Shown: one piece after another, positions 40,470 through 48,906 of the stretch
How the letters are laid out: each line of letters starts with the position of its first letter
Position numbering within the stretch: the stretch's first letter is position 1
NCBI RefSeq assembly: GCF_900167535.1
Contig: NZ_FUYE01000003.1
Span: forward strand, 230,414 to 294,413
Direction of reading: 5' to 3'
Length of the DNA stretch: 64,000 bases
From: Prosthecobacter debontii
GTDB lineage: Bacteria > Verrucomicrobiota > Verrucomicrobiia > Verrucomicrobiales > Verrucomicrobiaceae
Notes under the pieces: model-generated
What the model was told of the DNA's origin: nothing
What the model saw: only the letters and a program-made list of their open reading frames with translations
Database searches by the model: none
Program-made: the position numbers and the translations under genes

Positions 40470-40619
40470 GGCTCGTGAGGTTGGGGCGTTGATTCGCTTG
40501 GCATCCACCGATTTTTCGCAATCGGCGGAAAGAGCGCGGATAGTGATGTGCTTTGCCAAAAATGGCAACCGGAATTCCCAAGCAGAATTTTAGCCTTATC
40601 TGCCAAAATCACCCTATTA

Positions 40620-41174
40620 TCACCCCATGGTCGAAATTTCCCGGTGTAACCAAGCCCTGGCATAAGCCCAATCACGTTTGGCGGTCGGCTCGGAGACGCC
40701 CAGGACTTCCGCCGCTTCGGCAAAGGTCAATCCGACGAAATAGTGCAGTTTCACCAACTCTGCTTTACGAGGATCTTCCGCGGCCAATTTATCCAGCGCC
40801 TCGTGCACGGCGAGGAGTTCATCATCTTGCGCCACCGGGGCTGCGACGGGCAAATCATCGTCCAGCATCACCTGCTCCTGGCCGGCCCCGTGACGCACGG
40901 CGCGTCGCCTGCGCGCCCGGTCGATCAAAATCCGACGCATGGCCTCCGCCGCCGCCCCAAAGTAGTGGCTTCGGTTTTGGAAATTCGCAGCCCCGAGCTT
41001 TAACCAAGCCTCATGGACCAAGGCGGTGGCTTGCAGCGTCTGGCCAGGCAACTCCCGTGCCATCTTGGCGGCAGCCAGCTTGCGCAGCTCGGCATAAACG
41101 GCCGTCAAAAGCTGGTTAGGCGCAGATTCCTGCCCCTGCTGGCAGGCCTGAAGGAGAAGGGTGATCTGATTCAT
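40620..41174 (-). CDS. ECF-type RNA polymerase sigma factor
   Basis: A 184-residue sigma factor with region 2 (LVHEAWLKL, then RSHYFGAAAEAMRRILIDRAR) and region 4 (LVKLHYFVGLTFAEAAEVLG, then SEPTAKRDWAYARAWLHRE). This wording is that of the ECF group abundant in Planctomycetes and Verrucomicrobia, often paired with a serine/threonine kinase gene. No kinase or anti-sigma gene is directly adjacent. The small membrane protein encoded upstream (41201-41533) could be its partner, but that is only proximity. Confidence 0.88.
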   Translation of the reverse strand: MNQITLLLQACQQGQESAPNQLLTAVYAELRKLAAAKMARELPGQTLQATALVHEAWLKLGAANFQNRSHYFGAAAEAMRRILIDRARRRRAVRHGAGQEQVMLDDDLPVAAPVAQDDELLAVHEALDKLAAEDPRKAELVKLHYFVGLTFAEAAEVLGVSEPTAKRDWAYARAWLHREISTMG

Positions 41175-41200
41175 CGGGCAAAGTCAGCGTAAAATTCGAT

Positions 41201-41533
41201 TCAGATCCAGAACGAAACACAAGCCAAGCTTAAAGCCAATAACCCGACACTGCAAAGTCCCGCCACCACACTACGCTTTTCCATCGCGCCCATTAAACTT
41301 TTCACCGCCAGGGCCAAGCCTGGCAGTCCACAGAACAACCATGCTGCCAGGGCAAACGGATGGACAAGCAAGGCGATGAGCAATCGCAGATGCAAGGCCT
41401 CTGCCCCCGTCAACTGCGACACGAGAGAGGCGGTCCAGGCACCTGCGATCGAGATGCCTAACAATAGCAGCCCGAGCCAAAGATCATGGGTTAAGGAAGA
41501 GACGCTGACGGATGTTTCGTGTTTCATGCCCAC
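41201..41533 (-). CDS. Small membrane protein, three predicted helices
   Basis: A 110-residue protein with hydrophobic segments LWLGLLLLGISIAGAWTASL, LLIALLVHPFALAAWLFCGL and VVAGLCSVGLLALSLACVSF. No family is recognised. It lies between the exonuclease-ligase gene and the ECF sigma gene on the same strand, 26 bp before the sigma gene. Confidence 0.6.
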   Translation of the reverse strand: MGMKHETSVSVSSLTHDLWLGLLLLGISIAGAWTASLVSQLTGAEALHLRLLIALLVHPFALAAWLFCGLPGLALAVKSLMGAMEKRSVVAGLCSVGLLALSLACVSFWI

Positions 41534-41574
41534 CCATGCGCAGGCAGGCAGGAAATCGGATCATCCTTCATCAT

Positions 41575-44295
41575 TTATTTTCCAGGCAGCCCCGCCAGCT
41601 TTCGCGCATAGGTCAGGGTATCGATTTCCTCCACCGCTTTATCTTTGCGGATCGCTTTGATGCGTGGGAAGCGGAGAGCCAAGCCGCTGTCATGTCGGTC
41701 ACTCGCCTGAATGGAGTCGAAGGCGATCTCCAAAATGATCTGGGGAATAACCGTCCGCACACGGCCTTTTTGTTCCAAGGTGGTCTGCTGGAAGTGTTCC
41801 GTCAGTTCCTCGATCTCCACATCGGTCAGACCGGAGTAAGCTTTGCCGATCACACGCAAGGCGTTGTCAGACTCCTCGTCTCGCACGGCAAAAGTGTAGT
41901 CACTCAAGACATGACTGCGTTTGCCATGCCCCTGCTCCGCTTTCACCACCACGACATCGAGAGTCGCGAAGGCTTTCTTGAGTTTGAGCCAGGACTTGCC
42001 CCTCCGCCCAGGACTGTAATGGCTATCGGGGTCTTTGATGATCAGCCCCTCATTATTCCGTCGGCGTGCCGCCATGAAGGCCGCTTCCACTTCCTCCACC
42101 GAATGGGCGCGCTGGACACCGATCAAAGCCAGCCCCTGAGGTAGCTGAAGAGATTCGAGCTGCTGACGCCGTTCTTGCAACGATCGATCCAGCCAGGATC
42201 GGTCATTCTGCCAAAGAAGATCGAAAACGACATATCGCACCGTAATGTCACTGGGCAGAAAGAGATCGGCCTGATCTCGGCGACCTAACCGCTTTTGCAA
42301 ATCAAAAAACGAGAGCTTCTTGTCGTCGGAATATGCGATAATCTCACCATCCAAGATCACGGCATCCGTCATTTGCCGAGCGGCTAAAGCGATCTCAGGA
42401 AACTGGTCTGTGATGGGTTTTAAATCCCGAGTAAAAATCTCCATGCGCTGCGGCGTGACATGGAGCTGAGCTCGGATGCCGTCATACTTATCTTCCAGCC
42501 AGATGCTTTGAGCGCCCAAAGCCGTCATGCGCTGCCAGACCTCCGCAGCGGTTTCTTCCGGCGACGCCAGCATGACCTTGATGGGAACCATGGGTTGAGG
42601 TGCGGCCGCGTGGAGTTCCGCCCTCCGTGCCAGAACGGCTGCCCGCCCGATGTCCCCACAAAGCATGGCCGCTTCACGCACCTGATCCGCATTTTGATCG
42701 AATGCCGCCGCCACGGCTTCCTCAATCAATCCTTCCTTGGATCCCATGCGCAGCTCACCGGTCAACAGGCGGATCAACCAAGAGCCTGTATGCGCTGTGA
42801 GTCGGAGCAATTGCTCTTTGAGCAACTTCGTTTTTGGAACCGGTCCCCGAACCTCACGCACGGCTCTGAAAAATTGATCGGTTTCACCTAGAGTCACCGT
42901 CTGCGGATCTAGCAGATTCATCCGGCTCAGCACGAGATACGCTGTGCGTCCGGCATCAGCTTGGCTGCGTGAAATGGCGCGATACTCGGCATCACTCAAT
43001 CCCGACAGCTCTTGCAAGGCACGTCGAATGATCGCCCAACCGGCATTCACAGGACCTTCGGCTGCTGCGGGGTCGAACAATAAACCGGCGCAATATCGCA
43101 CCGCCAAGGCGACATCATTCTCGCTCTCTAGAGCCCTTAAATATTCCGCTAGGAGAGCCGTCTTTTTCAAACGTGAAGATTCAGCCGCCGCCAACTCTCC
43201 GACCTGAGACCAACGCGCCAACGAATCGCAAGCCTCAACGACTCCCTTCGCTGCCCCAGATGCGTCCGGCGGCAATGCGTCCAATCGATCAGGCATCCCA
43301 TCCAGAGACATCTCCAACTGATCTGCCCCCTCCAGGGTCCACGCATCATAACCCCGTGCGCGGAGATCTGCCGCAAACTCACGCGTGTAACCGTGAACCA
43401 AAAACACCCGTCTAGCTTTCACTACCTTCACGGTTTCCAGCAATTCAGGATAGTCGGCATGATCACTCAGAGGAAACGCTGCATCCACCTGATAGCGATA
43501 CTTGGCTCCCGACTGCATGGCCCAGCCGCTCAGCATGGCGGTGCGGCAGATCTTAAGCTTGCGGATAGCTTGGCTGCGTGCTCCGCCGGGCGGAAAAAGC
43601 AGAACATGCCCCTTAGCTCTGGCCGGGTCAAAAAGCTGATAGTCTGGTAGCCGCCCCAACCAAGGAGCCACCACTTGAGTCATCTCCCAAATGGAGGGAT
43701 GAACCATCACAGGATAGCCCGCATCTCCCAAAGCGCAGAGGATTTCCTGCGCTTTGCCTAACGAATAGCCCAACAAGACCGGAATCTCTCCTTCATCGAG
43801 AGTTTCGCGCACCCATCGCAGCATTTGCTCAATCACCACCGCCGTGGGTGGAAACCGAAACATCGGCAAACCGAAGGTGGTTTCCATGATCAAGGTGTCC
43901 GCAGTCAAGAGCTCACATCGCTCCGAGCTGAGCCCTTGACGCAGCTTGTAATCTCCGGTGTAAAGCAGTGATGCGCCATCGCTCATGCGCGTCAGATGCA
44001 GCATGGCCGAACCCACGATATGCCCGGCGGGAAATAAGCGTAGCCTCCAGCCCTCCCACTCGAAGTCTTGCCTCATCGGAAGTGCCTCGACATGACCATC
44101 CTTAGACATGCCATAGCGCACCCGCATGAGCTCTCGGGTTAGAGCCGAGCAACACGTCCATTCATGACGGGCCACATGATCGCTGTGCGCATGAGAAATG
44201 AAAGCACGCTTCACCCCATGATGAGGATCCAGCCAAAGATCCGCTTCAGGCAGATAGATGCCTTTACGATATTCGACCTTGAGAAGCGGAGTCAT
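41575..44295 (-). CDS. Exonuclease (metallo-beta-lactamase fold)-ATP-dependent DNA ligase fusion
   Basis: A 906-residue fusion. The N-terminal 340 residues are a CPSF/SNM1-like metallo-beta-lactamase nuclease, with HAHSDH (about residue 36), a later HYTR-like GYTREFAADL, and SDHADY. Residues about 420-905 are an ATP-dependent DNA ligase: the lysine of EDKYDGIR (about 603) takes the AMP, DGEIIAYSD and KGRVRTV follow. In many bacteria these are separate adjacent genes of the Lig-Lhr repair operon. Fused, they would process and seal damaged ends. The ATG at 44295 fits the family start; 44352 is possible. No lhr gene is seen here. Confidence 0.88.
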   Translation of the reverse strand: MTPLLKVEYRKGIYLPEADLWLDPHHGVKRAFISHAHSDHVARHEWTCCSALTRELMRVRYGMSKDGHVEALPMRQDFEWEGWRLRLFPAGHIVGSAMLHLTRMSDGASLLYTGDYKLRQGLSSERCELLTADTLIMETTFGLPMFRFPPTAVVIEQMLRWVRETLDEGEIPVLLGYSLGKAQEILCALGDAGYPVMVHPSIWEMTQVVAPWLGRLPDYQLFDPARAKGHVLLFPPGGARSQAIRKLKICRTAMLSGWAMQSGAKYRYQVDAAFPLSDHADYPELLETVKVVKARRVFLVHGYTREFAADLRARGYDAWTLEGADQLEMSLDGMPDRLDALPPDASGAAKGVVEACDSLARWSQVGELAAAESSRLKKTALLAEYLRALESENDVALAVRYCAGLLFDPAAAEGPVNAGWAIIRRALQELSGLSDAEYRAISRSQADAGRTAYLVLSRMNLLDPQTVTLGETDQFFRAVREVRGPVPKTKLLKEQLLRLTAHTGSWLIRLLTGELRMGSKEGLIEEAVAAAFDQNADQVREAAMLCGDIGRAAVLARRAELHAAAPQPMVPIKVMLASPEETAAEVWQRMTALGAQSIWLEDKYDGIRAQLHVTPQRMEIFTRDLKPITDQFPEIALAARQMTDAVILDGEIIAYSDDKKLSFFDLQKRLGRRDQADLFLPSDITVRYVVFDLLWQNDRSWLDRSLQERRQQLESLQLPQGLALIGVQRAHSVEEVEAAFMAARRRNNEGLIIKDPDSHYSPGRRGKSWLKLKKAFATLDVVVVKAEQGHGKRSHVLSDYTFAVRDEESDNALRVIGKAYSGLTDVEIEELTEHFQQTTLEQKGRVRTVIPQIILEIAFDSIQASDRHDSGLALRFPRIKAIRKDKAVEEIDTLTYARKLAGLPGK

Positions 44296-44388
44296 TGGCA
44301 GGGCTACGCTCAGCAAGCGCAGCCAGATGATGTTCGTCAAGTGTTCCGCCACTGATGAAAGGTCGGTCGCTGAAACGTTACGGATACC

Positions 44389-45264
44389 ATGCGCCTACTG
44401 CTCTATCTGTTTTTGCTCCTTTCCCAAGGTCTGTTGCCAGCGCAGGCCGGCAAAAAGTCTTGGCCAGATCTCTCCAGCGTGCCGCCAGACTTAACCTTAC
44501 CGGCCCTCACGGAGGGGCGGCCGAGAGCCGGATGCTGGGTCCGCCAAACGACGGCCCACTGGCAAGGAACCGAAGTCTATCATCTCCTTTACCTGCCCAC
44601 CGATTGGAAGCCGGATCGCTCTTGGCCAGTGATTGTTGAATATCCCGGCAACGGCCCTTTTCAAAACGCCTTTGGAGACACGAGCACCGGCAAGGTGGAA
44701 GGCTGCTGCCTGGGTTACGGCATCAGCGCGGGTCGCGGCTTTATTTGGATCTCCATGCCCTTCGTTGAAAAGGCGGAGTCCACACAACGAAATGCCACGC
44801 GTTGGTGGGGAGATCTCGATGTCTCGAAGCGTTACTGCATCGAAACCGTGCGCGCAGTTTGTCAAAACTTCCACGGCGATCCTCAGCGGGTGCTGCTCAG
44901 TGGCTTCTCACGCGGCAGCATTGCCTGCAACTATCTCGGTTTGCACGACGATGAGATCGTCTCTCTTTGGTGCGGGTTTATTTGTCACAGCCACTACGAT
45001 GGCGTTAAAACTTGGCCCTATCCAGATTCCGACCGGGGCGCTGCACACAAGCGTTTGCTCAGGCTAGGCCAGCGCCCGCAATTCATCAGCCATGAGGGCA
45101 GTATTGATGCAACTCGGGATTGGCTCTTGAGCACGGGCATCAACGGCCGCTGGACGCTTGTTCCCCTGCCTTTTCGCAACCACAGCAATGCATGGGTGCT
45201 ACGAGATCTGCCGGAGAGACAGCGCCTGCGGCAGTGGGTCCATGAAGTCATGCCGAAAAAATAA
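44389..45264 (+). CDS. Secreted alpha/beta hydrolase (esterase-like)
   Basis: A 291-residue protein with a signal peptide (RLLLYLFLLLSQGLLPAQA). The catalytic Ser is likely in LSGFSRGSIACN, the acid in a later loop, and the His in FRNHSNAWVLRD near the C-terminus. A WPVIVEYPGNGP strand carries the oxyanion loop. It resembles secreted esterases and PHB-depolymerase-like hydrolases; the substrate is unknown. It begins 93 bp after the ligase gene on the opposite strand. Confidence 0.75.
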   Translation: MRLLLYLFLLLSQGLLPAQAGKKSWPDLSSVPPDLTLPALTEGRPRAGCWVRQTTAHWQGTEVYHLLYLPTDWKPDRSWPVIVEYPGNGPFQNAFGDTSTGKVEGCCLGYGISAGRGFIWISMPFVEKAESTQRNATRWWGDLDVSKRYCIETVRAVCQNFHGDPQRVLLSGFSRGSIACNYLGLHDDEIVSLWCGFICHSHYDGVKTWPYPDSDRGAAHKRLLRLGQRPQFISHEGSIDATRDWLLSTGINGRWTLVPLPFRNHSNAWVLRDLPERQRLRQWVHEVMPKK

Positions 45265-45292
45265 ACTTTCTTTGAGGGATCGTCATGGCGGC

Positions 45293-45329
45293 GGGGTAGC
45301 ACCCCGTGGAGCCCCCAACCAGGCTCCAC
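45293..45329. repeat. Two tandem hairpins
   Basis: GGGGT-AGC-ACCCC (45293-45305) is directly followed by GTGGAGCC/GGCTCCAC (45306-45329, loop CCCAACCA). No T-run follows. It may stabilise the 3' end of the hydrolase mRNA. Confidence 0.5.
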
Positions 45330-45357
45330 ACCAACCAACCCCAAAGTCTAATCAACC

Positions 45358-45609
45358 ATGACGAAACCCATCCTCATTCTGACCTCCGCTGCCCTCATGC
45401 TCACGGGAGTGAGTTGCTCCACCGCTAACACAGATTCAGGTGGACGTCGGTACCACACCTCTCCCATCCCGATCAAAAACCGCACCGGCATCAGTTGGAC
45501 GGACAGCCGAGTCGCCTCCCCTACCGCGCCTGCAGGTAAGGCCCGTTATCATCACTCCAGCTCACCGATCGCCGGTAAGACGGGGCTACAAATCGCTCGC
45601 GTGCGCTGA
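45358..45609 (+). CDS. Small exported protein, possible lipoprotein
   Basis: An 83-residue protein with a signal segment ILILTSAALMLTGVSC; the Cys could be lipidated although the lipobox is atypical. The rest is polar, rich in Ser, Arg, Thr and Pro, with a repeated RYHHSSSPI-like motif (RYHTSPIPIKN and RYHHSSSPIAG). No family recognised. Confidence 0.5.
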   Translation: MTKPILILTSAALMLTGVSCSTANTDSGGRRYHTSPIPIKNRTGISWTDSRVASPTAPAGKARYHHSSSPIAGKTGLQIARVR

Positions 45610-45668
45610 GCCCGCACGTTGGCATCACGCCGTTTGGCCAAAAGGCCCCACCTCACGCATTCCTCTCT

Positions 45669-45974
45669 ATGAACACACCCGACGATCCCCTCGACGAGTT
45701 GCTGACTCACTGGCAGGTGCGTGGCGATACACCGCCCACGTTTCAGCGTGAGGTGTGGGCCCGAATCGCCGCCCAAGAGGCTGAACCCACCTGGAAAGAG
45801 AAGCTCTGCACTAGGCTGCTGAAGCCCAGCAGTTGGCTTGTCGCATCCGCCGTGGCCATCCTCATTGGTGCTGGCATGGCGTGGCTGGAAACTCGTCCGC
45901 TACAGCTCACCCCTTACGATGCCTACGTGCGCTCCATCAGTCCGTTTGCTTCGCATCATTTAGCCGCACGTTAA
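45669..45974 (+). CDS. Small single-pass membrane protein, candidate anti-sigma factor
   Basis: A 101-residue protein. The soluble N-terminus (DDPLDELLTHWQV, FQREVWARI) resembles short anti-sigma or periplasmic-sensor partners seen in Verrucomicrobia, followed by one transmembrane helix (WLVASAVAILIGAGMAWL). It precedes a CpxP-like sensor and a sigma-factor gene with gaps of 4 and -4 bp, so the three form one operon. The role is inferred from position and topology. Confidence 0.7.
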   Translation: MNTPDDPLDELLTHWQVRGDTPPTFQREVWARIAAQEAEPTWKEKLCTRLLKPSSWLVASAVAILIGAGMAWLETRPLQLTPYDAYVRSISPFASHHLAAR

Positions 45975-45978
45975 AATC

Positions 45979-46452
45979 ATGTCGATCCGTGAGAAACTGC
46001 TGATCCGGGTGATCGCCGTCATCGCATTGGCCATCATCACCCACGAGATCGTCTATTACCTGCGGCCCAAGCCAGCCACGGCTCAGCAGATGGGCCTGGA
46101 ATGGCTGAAGGAAGAATACCACCTCCCAAACGATGCCTTTGCACGGATTAAGGACCTCCATCGTGACTACTTCATCCGCTGTGACGAAATGTGCGCCAAC
46201 ATGGAGCGCGCCCACCGCCCTCTGCTCCAGCGGAGTCGGACTCAAGCCTCGCAGGAATGGCGCATGGCCGCCCTGAAACGGGAAAAGGCGATCTGTGAGA
46301 ACTGCTTGGATAACATGGTGGACCATCTCCGGACCGTGGCCAGCCTCATGCCGGCGGCTGAAGGAGAACGTTTCCTCAAAGACATCCTCCCCGAAGTCAT
46401 CAACCCGCCCGAACTGCAAAAACTGCGGTCTCAGGTGATCCCCCTTCAATGA
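45979..46452 (+). CDS. CpxP/heavy-metal-sensor-like periplasmic protein
   Basis: A 157-residue protein with an N-terminal membrane helix (VIAVIALAIITHEIVYYL) and a helical domain with paired patterns such as FARIKDLHRDYFIRCDEMC, like the CpxP/Spy/metal-sensor group. Cysteines in RCDEMC and ICENC may bind metal. It lies between the anti-sigma-like gene and the sigma gene and overlaps the latter by ATGA, so it may tie sigma activity to envelope stress. Confidence 0.7.
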   Translation: MSIREKLLIRVIAVIALAIITHEIVYYLRPKPATAQQMGLEWLKEEYHLPNDAFARIKDLHRDYFIRCDEMCANMERAHRPLLQRSRTQASQEWRMAALKREKAICENCLDNMVDHLRTVASLMPAAEGERFLKDILPEVINPPELQKLRSQVIPLQ

Positions 46453-47021
46453 TTGCATCGCCTGACGACGAGGACAACGATCTCATGATGGCTCTGGCTG
46501 GGGGCAATGATCCAGCTCTCAATATCTTAATCCGGCGCTGGACGCCCCGGCTGATCAGTTATGTCGAGCGCCTTTGTGGCTGCCATGCCACCGCCTGCGA
46601 TCTGGCTCAAGAGACCTTCGTACGTGTTTACAAACACCGTCAGCAATTTCGCCCCGCCCATAAGTTTTCGACCTGGCTCTTCACCATCGCCACGAATCTC
46701 ATGCGCAATCATTCCCGGTGGCAAAAGCGGCACCCGGTGACCCTTCTGGATCCGCACGAAACTCATGCGCTACCCCTGGAGTCCGGGCATCCAAGTCCAG
46801 ATGGAGATCTTGAGAACAAGGAGCGCGCAGCCGCCATTCAACGTGCCATAGGGCAGCTCCCTGCAGAACAAAAAGAGGCCCTCATCCTTTCCACCTATGA
46901 GGGATTGTCCCACGGGGAAATTGCCGAAATCATGGGCACACGGGAAAAAGTCATTGAGATGCGCATCTACCGCGCCCGCAAACAATTGCGGGAATGGCTT
47001 CACGGTTGGCTCCAGACGTGA
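46449..47021 (+). CDS. RNA polymerase sigma factor, RpoE-like
   Basis: A 190-residue ECF sigma factor with region 2 (LAQETFVRVYKHRQQFRPAH, FSTWLFTIATNLMRNHSR) and region 4 (LPAEQKEALILSTYEGLSHG, EIAEIMGTREKVIEMRIYRA). Its start overlaps the stop of the CpxP-like gene. It is likely held inactive by the membrane protein encoded two genes upstream. Confidence 0.9.
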   Translation: MIASPDDEDNDLMMALAGGNDPALNILIRRWTPRLISYVERLCGCHATACDLAQETFVRVYKHRQQFRPAHKFSTWLFTIATNLMRNHSRWQKRHPVTLLDPHETHALPLESGHPSPDGDLENKERAAAIQRAIGQLPAEQKEALILSTYEGLSHGEIAEIMGTREKVIEMRIYRARKQLREWLHGWLQT

Positions 47022-47117
47022 CAACTCGGTCACGATTCTGACACAAATCTCAGCCTCCCATTGACAGCAGGGGCACCTCCCCGCTAACTCACAGAAGCTC
47101 GACGTCCGCCCGACTCC

Positions 47118-47696
47118 ATGAACCTGCCCAATCAACTCACGCTCGCACGTCTCGTGCTCACGGGGTTTTTTGTGGCCTGCTTCTATCTCCCCTGGTCGCA
47201 CACGTACTCCGTCGCGGTCATCATCTTTGGCATCGCGAGCTTTACGGATTACCTGGACGGCAACATCGCTCGGGCACGCAATCTGGTCACCAACTTCGGC
47301 AAGCTTTTCGATCCCCTTGCCGACAAAATCCTCATCGCCGCCGCTTTCATCCTCTTGTCGGTGGATAAGACCATTCCCTCTTGGATCACCATTGCCATTC
47401 TCTCCCGGGAATTTTTTGTGACGGGCATCCGCCAAATTGCCGCAGGCCAAGGAGCCGTCCTGGCAGCCGAAAAGCTCGGTAAGCACAAGATGGTCTGGCA
47501 AATCATCACCGTCCTCTATTTCATGCTCAAGGCCGGGTCCCAGGAGCCCATTTTCGGATTTCTGAAGCCTGCGTTCGCCTCCGCCTCCGTGGATCTCTGG
47601 GTCGGCGGCTTCATCATCTACTTCACCACGGCCTTGACCCTGGTCTCAGGTTTCAGCTACTTTTGGAAAAACCGTCATCTCTTCAATGATGCTTAG
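47118..47696 (+). CDS. pgsA: CDP-diacylglycerol-glycerol-3-phosphate 3-phosphatidyltransferase
   Basis: A 192-residue multi-spanning membrane enzyme making phosphatidylglycerol phosphate. The CDP-alcohol phosphotransferase motif is complete: DG-x2-AR-x8-G-x3-D-x3-D, seen in LDGNIARARNLVTNFGKLFD and PLADK. The N-terminal LPNQLTLARLVLTGF is typical. It follows the sigma gene by about 96 bp and has a possible -35 TTGACA near 47063. Confidence 0.92.
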   Translation: MNLPNQLTLARLVLTGFFVACFYLPWSHTYSVAVIIFGIASFTDYLDGNIARARNLVTNFGKLFDPLADKILIAAAFILLSVDKTIPSWITIAILSREFFVTGIRQIAAGQGAVLAAEKLGKHKMVWQIITVLYFMLKAGSQEPIFGFLKPAFASASVDLWVGGFIIYFTTALTLVSGFSYFWKNRHLFNDA

Positions 47697-47741
47697 CGTC
47701 ATTTGAGGTAGACGGGCTCAAGTTCTAAGCTCTCTACGATC

Positions 47742-48206
47742 ATGTCCGCCGAAGCCCAATTGCGAGCCCTGCAAATCTCACTACCTCCGGCCCCACCGAA
47801 AGGTGGCATTTATAAGCCGGTCGTGATTGTCGGTAATATTGCTTACCTCTCTGGACATGGCCCCTATCTGGACGATGGAGGCATGATCCGCGGGCGCGTG
47901 GGCGAGGATCTCGATCTAGCGGAAGGCAACGCTGCAGCACGCCAGACCGGGCTGGCCATGCTGGCCACTCTGCAAAAGGAACTGGGAAGCTTGGACCGGA
48001 TCAAGCGTGTGATTAAGCTCTTGGGCATGGTCAATGCCATGCCCGAATTCACGGATCACCCCAAAGTGATCAACGGCTGCAGCGAGCTCTTTGCCCAAGT
48101 CTGGGGTGAAGAGAATGGCATCGGTGCCCGCAGTGCCGTCGGTATGGGCTCTCTACCCGGGAACATTGCTGTGGAAATCGAAGGGATCTTCGAACTCCAC
48201 CCCTAA
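47742..48206 (+). CDS. RidA-family protein
   Basis: A 154-residue protein of the YjgF/RidA group with the longer VNA/YjgH-like form: NIAYLSGHGPYL, AARQTGLAMLATLQKELGSL, IKRVIKLLGMVNAMPEF and ARSAVGMGSLPGNIAVEIEG. The Arg in GARSAVG is the conserved residue that holds the enamine/imine substrate. It removes reactive imines from amino-acid metabolism. Confidence 0.88.
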   Translation: MSAEAQLRALQISLPPAPPKGGIYKPVVIVGNIAYLSGHGPYLDDGGMIRGRVGEDLDLAEGNAAARQTGLAMLATLQKELGSLDRIKRVIKLLGMVNAMPEFTDHPKVINGCSELFAQVWGEENGIGARSAVGMGSLPGNIAVEIEGIFELHP

Positions 48207-48213
48207 AGGCGGC

Positions 48214-48396
48214 TCATTCATTGAGTCCGTAGGCGTAGCCCACTACCTCACCATCTTCTTCATCAAAGGCAATGCGCATGGGGCGGCAGCACACCTCACA
48301 GTCATAGTCCACATCACAGGGAATCTCCGTCACAAAAGGCGCGGGAACATCGAACTCCTCAAAGCAAGTGGGGCAGGTGACAGGAACCGTGTGCAT
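48214..48396 (-). CDS. CPXCG-motif cysteine-rich protein
   Basis: A 60-residue protein with TCPTCFEEFDV and CEVCCRPMRIAF, two Cys pairs for one zinc ion, and a C-terminal acidic segment. The family is common in proteobacteria and Verrucomicrobia and has no known function. It converges with the RidA gene. Confidence 0.88.
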   Translation of the reverse strand: MHTVPVTCPTCFEEFDVPAPFVTEIPCDVDYDCEVCCRPMRIAFDEEDGEVVGYAYGLNE

Positions 48397-48400
48397 AGAA

Positions 48401-48868
48401 TCAGTCTAGGGCGCTAAAACGGCGAACCAACGCCTCCCGGCGATAGCGAAACACCTTCTCATGCATCGGCTTTACGTAAAGCGTATGGACGACTTCCCCA
48501 AACGGCCAAAACGGTAAAGCATAAATCACATGGTCCGAAACCTCAGTCTGAGTCGGCGACACCTCTTTAAAAGAATGTCGATGCTGCCAGAAACGATAGG
48601 GGCCAAAACGCTGTTCATCAATGAACGACTCCTGCGGCTGCACATGCCGGATTTCCGTAACCCATGTCCGGTAGAGTCCTGGCAACAACTGCAGGCGATA
48701 CCAGACCACTTGCCCCGCATAGATGGATGACATATCCCCTCCCGCCACCTCAAAGCGCATATCGGGAGGCGTAATCTCATTCAAGTTAGCTGGCTGAGAG
48801 AAAAACGCCCACGCTTCTGCCAACGGAATCCGCAAGATTTGAGACTGACGAAATTCATGCAACTGCAT
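48401..48868 (-). CDS. SRPBCC-family (START-like) protein
   Basis: A 155-residue protein with the START-like pattern FRQSQILRIPLAEAWAFFSQ, ANLNEITPPDMRFEV, and SDHVIYALPFWPFGEVVH. Such proteins bind lipids or small ligands; members like this are often encoded beside NAD-dependent epimerases. The ATG at 48868 fits the family N-terminus; a GTG at 48910 would overlap the oxidoreductase stop by 4 bases and could be the coupled start. Confidence 0.8.
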   Translation of the reverse strand: MQLHEFRQSQILRIPLAEAWAFFSQPANLNEITPPDMRFEVAGGDMSSIYAGQVVWYRLQLLPGLYRTWVTEIRHVQPQESFIDEQRFGPYRFWQHRHSFKEVSPTQTEVSDHVIYALPFWPFGEVVHTLYVKPMHEKVFRYRREALVRRFSALD

Positions 48869-48906
48869 GCTGGCATTACGCCGCATCATCCGACCTGGGC
48901 GCACAC

